Position numbers and translations under genes: made by a program. This document shows positions 8,601 through 12,491 of a stretch of DNA of 12,491 bases, piece after piece. Position 1 is the stretch's first letter. Every line of letters begins with the position of its first letter. The notes beneath the pieces are model-generated. The model had not been told where the DNA came from and did not search any database. It was given only the letters and a program-made list of their open reading frames with translations. Origin of the DNA: Smittium mucronatum (taxonomy: Eukaryota; Kickxellomycota; Harpellomycetes; Harpellales; Legeriomycetaceae). The stretch covers positions 35,594 through 48,084 of the forward strand of contig LSSL01001587.1 in assembly GCA_001953115.1 (NCBI GenBank), given 5' to 3'.

Positions 8601-9681
8601 TCCAAGCTAATGAAAACAGATAGAGGATTGTTTAGTCATGAATTTAATGATAGTTAATGAAAACAAAAAAGTGTTACATATATAAACTGAAATATTCTGA
8701 AAGGTTAAAGATATTAGCTGCTGAGGATTTTTCTGGTATATTAGAATGTTGTACCACCATTGTGCTAAAATTAGAACTCCGCCTTCTCTCATCGAATCTT
8801 TCTAATATTCAAAAAAGAAATAGATAAATGAATGAAACAATAAAAAAGATTCGAAGAATGGTGAAAAAAAATAATGTGAAGGTGATTCTACCACGAAAGT
8901 ATTTCTATCAATCTCCGACTTTCCTCTGGGGACTATTGGATTCACCATCTCTTCATCAATGGCAAGTAGAATTCTCAAGAAAAAATCAGTAAGATTGAGA
9001 TTTGCAGCAGAGAATTTGGAATCCAAAAATGCAACAGGATTTGTTTCTTTTGATGGATCGAGAGTAGAATTATAATCGATAGCTGTTAAACTTAACATAT
9101 CTTGAAAGAAGGAAGGCCATCCATTTGGAAAAGTGGCAAGAAAAAGAATGGATATACAATGGGACAGTTTATTGATGATGACTAATTTTGACAAAAAAAT
9201 GATTAGGAGGAATTTTTTAGACAAATAAATGAAAGATTACATGAGGGCTCGCTATTGTATAGTTCAGTGCTATACACATTAGATACATAATTCATTAAAT
9301 CTTGCTTTATCAAAAGAAGATCTGGGTCTATTTCTAACAAAAAGGATTTTTGTATTTTGTTTTCCAATACTTGTAAGGAGAATAATCTAGATTCTTGTGA
9401 ACTGATAAAAAATGAAGAGCAAAGGAATTAATAAAGTAATAATAAATGAAGAACAATTGAGAAAATACATACCGTCGAGGGTTGCTTACAAACAAAGTCA
9501 AGCACTCTTTCCAACCATTGTCTGAGTTCTTAATTTCTTCACAGAAATCTATTGCCTATAAAACGATAAGTTAAAATAAGTATAATTAATAATACAAATA
9601 TCAAATTCCTACCTGTTTTTTTATTTGTTGATTTGCTGAGGGATCCAAAGCACATCTGACAGCATTTTCGATTTGTTCCAT
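5597..9681 (-). CDS. los1: Exportin-T, tRNA nuclear export receptor (Los1/XPOT/PAUSED family), complete, nine exons
   Basis: Exons on the minus strand, 5' to 3': 9681-9613, 9555-9473, 9401-9241, 9181-8892, 8801-8678, 8606-7360, 7297-6505, 6422-5704, 5626-5597. They total 3516 nt, 1171 aa and TGA; every intron is GT-AG. Family knowledge: this importin-beta-type HEAT-repeat protein binds mature tRNA with Ran-GTP and carries it through the nuclear pore. Seen: N-terminus MEQIENAVRCALDPSANQQ; Xpo1-like segment around residues 105-130 (FPNGWPSFF); SWIDIKLIVND at about 243-253; acidic loop DEDDEEN at 434-440; LDNRGIRH at 614-621; RFVK near 638; QIHHCLTAIG and GFPD in exon 7; C-terminus FKSFFQEFFSKPKGN. 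Relatives are about 960-1100 aa; extra length includes polar linkers near 420-440 and 525-560. The start is the first in-frame ATG. The gene stands alone. Human symbol XPOT; the Los1-type symbol is used for fungal resemblance. Confidence 0.95.
6423..6504 (-). other. Intron 7 of exportin-T, with a weak 5' splice site
   Basis: The donor reads GTGATC, the poorest match to the GTAAGT-like consensus among the eight introns; the acceptor is TTTTTATAG. Splicing joins G|AA to make Glu923 and produces SEENSPHLTTVLKTFLVLA, which matches the exportin-T C-terminal region. Both flanking frames run into stops if the intron is kept. A weak donor of this kind could be a point of regulated retention, but nothing in the sequence shows that it is. 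Confidence 0.85.
9241..9401 (-). other. Exon 3 of exportin-T
   Basis: This 161-nt exon encodes SQESRLFSLQVLENKI and continues to YNSEPS. Acceptor is TTATCAG; donor is GTAATC. The last base (T) joins TC of exon 4 to give Phe105, restoring the family-like run FIINKLSH across the junction. Intron 3 (9240-9182) is 59 nt. Confidence 0.92.
9473..9555 (-). other. Exon 2 of exportin-T
   Basis: This 83-nt exon encodes AIDFCEEIKNSDNGWKECL and continues TLFVSNPR. Its last codon is split (CG|T). Acceptor is TATAG; donor is GTATGT, a strong match to the 5' splice consensus. It contains no ATG and is easily missed by simple ORF scans. Intron 2 is 9472-9402 (71 nt). Confidence 0.92.
9613..9681 (-). other. 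Exon 1 of exportin-T
   Basis: This 69-nt exon encodes the first 23 residues, starting MEQIENAV, and ends in phase 0 at CAG followed by donor GTAGGA. Intron 1 (9612-9556, 57 nt) ends TTTTATAG. The reading frame stays open upstream to about 9783 but contains no other ATG, and exportin-T proteins normally begin at this point, so the ATG at 9681 is the start. Confidence 0.9.
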
Positions 9682-9798
9682 GCCTATCTGTTCTTTATGT
9701 TTATGAGACTTCAAACGGATTGTTTTAGATCGAAGGAAAAACGCAAATGTTATATTTATGTTGTAAATCGAAGAAGGTATCAAAGGATATAGACTGTG
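9682..9798 (-). promoter_or_regulatory. 5' flank and probable leader of exportin-T
   Basis: Only 117 nt separate the ATG from the end of the upstream higher-G+C block. On the minus strand the stretch holds TATA-like runs (CTATATCC near 9785, AAATATAACA near 9750) and two CTTCGAT words about 30 nt apart. No transcription start can be fixed. The call rests on position alone. Confidence 0.3.
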
Positions 9799-9997
9799 TT
9801 ACTTTAAGGACTTATTGCTTTTTTGTTTTTTAAAATATGGAATCGGGTAATTTGAAAATAAAGAATATCCTCTATTGAAATAGAATTCGATGGCTCTGCT
9901 AGGGTGTTTTGCGAGAAAAAAAGAATAAAATTCTGGTTTGAAATCGGGAAGAATAACTATACGCTGGTAGGTACTTGAAGGGGGTTTTCTTATTAAT

Positions 9998-10270
9998 ATG
10001 GCTTTGGTCTGGAAACAAGTTCGATTTACTGGAGAATCGCGGGTGACTTATAAACTGCAATGTCTGTTGGGATTATCGACTTATCATTGGCAGTTTTCAA
10101 AGGGGGAAGGAAGTAAACGCATGATCTCAACATTGATTCGCCAATGCAAATATTGGTTGTTTACAATAAATCAAGCCGAAAATTTTTTTTTGCTCATTCA
10201 ACCCTATGCATCTGCGAATTCATGCCTGTCCATAAATGTCTCTAGAGTGCCCATCAATATCATAGGATAA
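9998..10270 (+). CDS. Unrecognised 90-codon ORF, alternative reading of the same block
   Basis: Starts MALVWKQVRFTGESRVTYK and ends VPINIIG with TAA. It is uninterrupted, has an ATG, and lies in DNA of unusually high G+C for this window. It has no signal peptide; a short hydrophobic segment (YWLFTINQAENFFLLI) sits in the middle. No family was recognised. If real it would be divergent from exportin-T, starting 317 bp upstream of that gene's ATG. Minus-strand frames over the same bases are also open, so which strand codes, if any, cannot be settled by eye. Confidence 0.25.
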   Translation: MALVWKQVRFTGESRVTYKLQCLLGLSTYHWQFSKGEGSKRMISTLIRQCKYWLFTINQAENFFLLIQPYASANSCLSINVSRVPINIIG

Positions 10271-10328
10271 GATCTTCATTCATAAAATAGTTTTGATAGA
10301 TTTTTGTATTTTGTAGATAAAATGTTAT

Positions 10329-10382
10329 ACGTCTTCAATAACTTTTTTTTGTATCGTGGAATTCTATTGACGTCTTCAATAA
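10329..10382. repeat. 13-bp direct repeat ACGTCTTCAATAA, period 41 bp
   Basis: Copies at 10329-10341 and 10370-10382 are identical and in the same orientation. They lie within the possible gene remnant, in different codon phases of the minus-strand frame, so they are not a protein repeat. Confidence 0.7.
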
Positions 10383-10529
10383 AGCCAATAAGAATCATTG
10401 GTCTCTTAGAGGTAATAAAAATCTTAAAAATCTAATGTGAATCTCGTCGTCTTGGTAAAAAGATTTGAGGATCATCAACACATTAGCTTAGGATAATAAT
10501 ACTATCCAAAATTCCGTCTCACCTGAAGT

Positions 10530-10904
10530 TTATTTTTCATATTTTTGGGGGATTATGTACATCTTAGTCGGCTCTTATTCATTTTTTTATGGTATTTGCG
10601 TGGCCTTACTAATCATAATTTCATTACTCTATTAATTGTTTTGTGTTAACCGTATTAAATTCCAAAAAAAACTCTTTCGAAAGCGCCTAACCATTTAGTT
10701 ACCTTTCTTGGTATATTGGATGAAATCAAACACCGGCATACAATTCCATTAGCTATATTAGTGATGATTCTTTTCCGTTATCTTATAAATCCAGTTTAAG
10801 AATGTTAATGATGTTAGAAATATTTAAAAAATTAGCATCCGATTACAAAAGTACTTTTTTTTTTGAAATTTCAGGCAGAAGAGTAAATTAAAAAATACTT
10901 TATT
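10530..10904. other. Intergenic, no convincing feature
   Basis: A+T-rich. A 40-codon minus-strand frame (10777-10655, IPRKVTKWLGAFERVFFGI) is open but lacks an ATG and is within chance length. Nothing else was noticed. Confidence 0.5.
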
Positions 10905-11222
10905 TTATATTTTACTCGTGAAGCCAATAAAAGTTTCCTCTTTTTTAAAGCATATAAAATTAACTTGACTTTCCTGTAATCCTTTGAGTTTTTTTTGGGG
11001 AATTACACGGGATTTCATCAATTTTAAGTTCATTTGATAGGTTTTTATTCCTCCCAAGATTAATTTGATCACAAAAAAAAGCTTTGTATTATAAATTCTA
11101 TCAATATTAGCAACATATAAATGCTTCATCGCTTTATTTTGTTGTTGGGATTTTTTTTGAGTTGTATATCGAATAAGCTTATAATGGATTTGGTTATTCG
11201 AAGAGGATGTAGATCTTTTCAT
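10905..11222 (-). CDS. Unrecognised 105-codon ORF, doubtful
   Basis: Starts MKRSTSSSNNQIHYK. A later Met opens MKHLYVANIDRIYNTK, followed by a hydrophobic stretch LFFVIKLILGG and a basic Lys/Gln-rich tail. It overlaps a plus-strand ORF at 11121-11303. Composition is Lys-, Ile- and Gln-rich, as expected from A+T-rich DNA. No family was recognised. Confidence 0.15.
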   Translation of the reverse strand: MKRSTSSSNNQIHYKLIRYTTQKKSQQQNKAMKHLYVANIDRIYNTKLFFVIKLILGGIKTYQMNLKLMKSRVIPQKKLKGLQESQVNFICFKKEETFIGFTSKI

Positions 11223-11303
11223 AAATTTGATTATCAGGTTCTTTATTTTAATTTTTTTAAAAGTTATCTACAAGAAGCTACTGTGCTGTCCGAGGATTTT
11301 TGA
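11121..11303 (+). CDS. Small ORF with a signal-peptide-like N-terminus, 60 codons
   Basis: Starts MLHRFILLLGFFLSCISNK: a basic residue at position 4, a hydrophobic core of about 12 residues, and small residues near 14-17 where a signal peptidase could cut. The rest (RRGCRSFHKFDYQVLYF and a short acidic end, LSEDF) has one Cys. It ends in TGA and is followed 18 bp later by a perfect 8-bp inverted repeat. Poly-T tracts make hydrophobic leaders common in such DNA, so this may be accidental. No homologue is recognised. Confidence 0.2.
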   Translation: MLHRFILLLGFFLSCISNKLIMDLVIRRGCRSFHKFDYQVLYFNFFKSYLQEATVLSEDF

Positions 11304-11321
11304 TCTCACCATAGATTGTGT

Positions 11322-11348
11322 TTGATCTATCTTAGCTCTTTAGATCAA
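11322..11348. repeat. Inverted repeat TTGATCTA-N11-TAGATCAA
   Basis: Perfect 8-bp arms with an 11-nt loop, just beyond the stop of the small plus-strand ORF. Confidence 0.7.
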
Positions 11349-11779
11349 GGTTAATCGATTTATTTTAATTTTCGTATTTACTAAAGTGATTTTTATGCCA
11401 ATGTAAAATAAAGAAAATAAAGAATTTGAAAGCTTAAAGGTGCCTTTTTTTAAAAACAACCTATTATGCTATTTTTAAAGATTATTATGAAGAAATTTTT
11501 CTTATGTCTAGACTGATATAAATCATCCGAAAGAATATCATCATTTTATTCTTTTAGATCCCGTTTTTTCCCCGAATAAGTATGAAATTTGCTGATATGT
11601 TATGATATCCTATTTTGTACGCTTTTCGAAGAGCTATGTTACAAAAATATGCACAGTAATGTATTATTCATGATTGAGAATAGTGAGAACCATAAGATGA
11701 TTCGGAGCAAAGTATTTCAAGAGGCGGAGCATCATTAAACATAAGCAACTTGGATAATTAGCACAATTTGGGAAGTTCT

Positions 11780-11802
11780 TTGTTAACTAGACAAGTTAAC
11801 AA
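11780..11802. repeat. Inverted repeat TTGTTAACT-AGACA-AGTTAACAA
   Basis: Perfect 9-bp arms around a 5-nt loop; each arm contains GTTAAC. It could be a hairpin or a dimer binding site. Confidence 0.75.
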
Positions 11803-11836
11803 TAGTAGGACTGATATCAGTGCAAACTTCGATTTT

Positions 11837-11880
11837 TAGAAAGCCTAAGTCGATTAATCCCAGCATTAGATAGGCTTCTA
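11837..11880. repeat. Inverted repeat TAGAAAGCCTA ... TAGGCTTCTA
   Basis: Ten paired bases with one bulged A and a 23-nt loop. It lies 34 bp beyond the previous inverted repeat. Confidence 0.65.
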
Positions 11881-12410
11881 TTTTTATGCATGATATTAGA
11901 AGTAGGTCCTAATTAAAAACTCAATATTTTCAACAATATTTTTTTCTGTTTGATATTAGCTTAGTCTCTTACAATATGTAACCTCTGATATAATTATACC
12001 TCAAACGAAATCAGTGAAGGTATTTTGATAAATAATAGAGAAATTATCGTAATAAAGTACGTTTAACGAATTAAGTATTCGAAATAAAAAATATTTTCGA
12101 GTTAAATTTAAACAAGTGGGAGATCAAATTGTATTTTTTATTAATTAAATAAATGAAGACAAATTAATAAATAAACTGATCCATAAAATCAAAAGGGCGC
12201 TTTTGTATTAAATGTGGGGTTTAAATGTTTGAAATACAGTAATGACATAAAAGAATAGACATAAAGCTTATGGAAAAATTAATTTGAAAAATGTTCACTT
12301 ATTAAATAATTGAAGGAGTTATTTTGATATAACTACATGGATTAGGGAATTTGATAGAAATTAAATAAAGAAAATCATATTAGTTTTTTTTTAACTAGTT
12401 ATGACTGGTA

Positions 12411-12491
12411 ACCCCCTAAGAGTGAAATACCTTGCCGTGGTCCAGGGGCTTAATAGTGTACTTTTCGAAGTACACTAGACCAAAATTTCAC
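12411..12491 (-). ncRNA. Structured G+C-rich block, possible 3' end of an Sm-class snRNA (cut by window edge)
   Basis: Arms TAGTGTACTT (12454-12463) and AAGTACACTA (12468-12477) form a perfect 10-bp stem with a 4-nt loop. GGTC/GACC and GTGAAAT/ATTTCAC can extend the pairing to 12491. Read on the minus strand, the order is GTGAAATTTTGGTC, then the stem: AATTTTGG fits the Sm-site pattern (A, four to six U, G), and spliceosomal U1, U4 and U5 RNAs carry an Sm site next to a terminal hairpin. The body of such an RNA would lie beyond 12491. No snRNA class can be named. A transposon end or plain palindrome is equally possible. Confidence 0.2.

Larger units (their letters stand above)
9799..10529 (-). 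pseudogene. Possible frameshifted gene remnant upstream of exportin-T, unrecognised
   Basis: Overlapping minus-strand frames run head to tail: 10529-10395 (GETEFWIVLLS, TAA, then SFYQDDEIHIRFLRFLLPLR), 10431-10204 (PMILIGFIEDVNRIPRYKKK, one internal TGA, then PMILMGTLETFMDRHEF), 10160-10026 (ESMLRSCVYFLPPLKTANDK) and 10047-9799 (82 aa, YQRIVILPDFKPEFYSFFLA). They can only be one protein if at least two frameshifts and three stops are accepted. G+C rises to about 40% over 9990-10270, as in the exportin exons. I recognise no family. The plus-strand frame 9998-10270 occupies the same bases. Frames of this length can also arise by chance. Confidence 0.25.
11304..12410. other. A+T-rich intergenic DNA with several inverted repeats
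   Basis: No reading frame of useful length is seen. Inverted repeats at 11322-11348, 11780-11802 and 11837-11880 are listed separately. A 9-base word of repeat family E (TCATCCGAA) occurs at 11523-11531 without the rest of the unit. Confidence 0.5.

Noticed and set aside
8607..8792. Minus-strand ORF starting MREGGVLILAQWWYN as a separate gene
   Set aside because: Its first part is exon 5 of exportin-T (8801-8678); the rest is intron 5 read through.
9682..9783. Upstream in-frame extension of exon 1
   Set aside because: It has no ATG, only a TTG; the family start is the ATG at 9681.
11457..11540. Possible fourth copy of repeat E (TCATCCGAA at 11523-11531)
   Set aside because: Only one nine-base word matches clearly; the other ordered words and their spacing are poor.

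Overview
The window looks like nuclear DNA of a very A+T-rich eukaryote with short GT-AG introns, most likely a fungus or fungus-like protist. The basis is eight introns of 57-90 nt in one gene, no bacterial operon layout, and a protein that reads like fungal Los1. No taxon is claimed beyond that. By eye, G+C is about 18% in the left 3.1 kb, about 40% in the exons of the main gene, and intermediate elsewhere.

One gene is certain. A complete nine-exon gene for exportin-T (tRNA export receptor; Los1 / XPOT / PAUSED family) lies on the minus strand from 9681 (ATG) to 5597 (TGA). All eight intron junctions were placed by reading the minus strand. The phases add up to 3516 nt, or 1171 residues, with conserved sequence running across every junction. 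The product is the karyopherin that carries mature tRNAs from nucleus to cytoplasm with Ran-GTP.

Layout. 1-3166: A+T desert with no believable gene, a (TA)n tract and one G+C-rich palindrome. 3167-3181: a C15 tract marking an abrupt change in composition. 3182-5250: a mosaic of higher G+C holding another poly-C run, dyad symmetries, three same-orientation copies of a degenerate ~75-85 bp repeat and a second two-copy repeat. Short minus-strand reading frames here look protein-like but are broken by stops. 5250-5596: 3' flank of the exportin gene. 5597-9681: exportin-T. 9682-9798: its 5' flank. 9799-10529: higher-G+C block with several frameshifted minus-strand frames, possibly a decayed gene. 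10530-12400: A+T-rich DNA with two overlapping small ORFs on opposite strands and several inverted repeats. 12411-12491: a G+C-rich, hairpin-forming block running into the window edge; on the minus strand it has an Sm-like site followed by a 10-bp stem, as at the 3' end of a spliceosomal snRNA.

Only the exportin gene can be given a function. The flanking fragments are weak candidates: at this base composition, open frames of 50-80 codons arise by chance several times in a few kb. The repeat family is better supported than any reading frame inside it.
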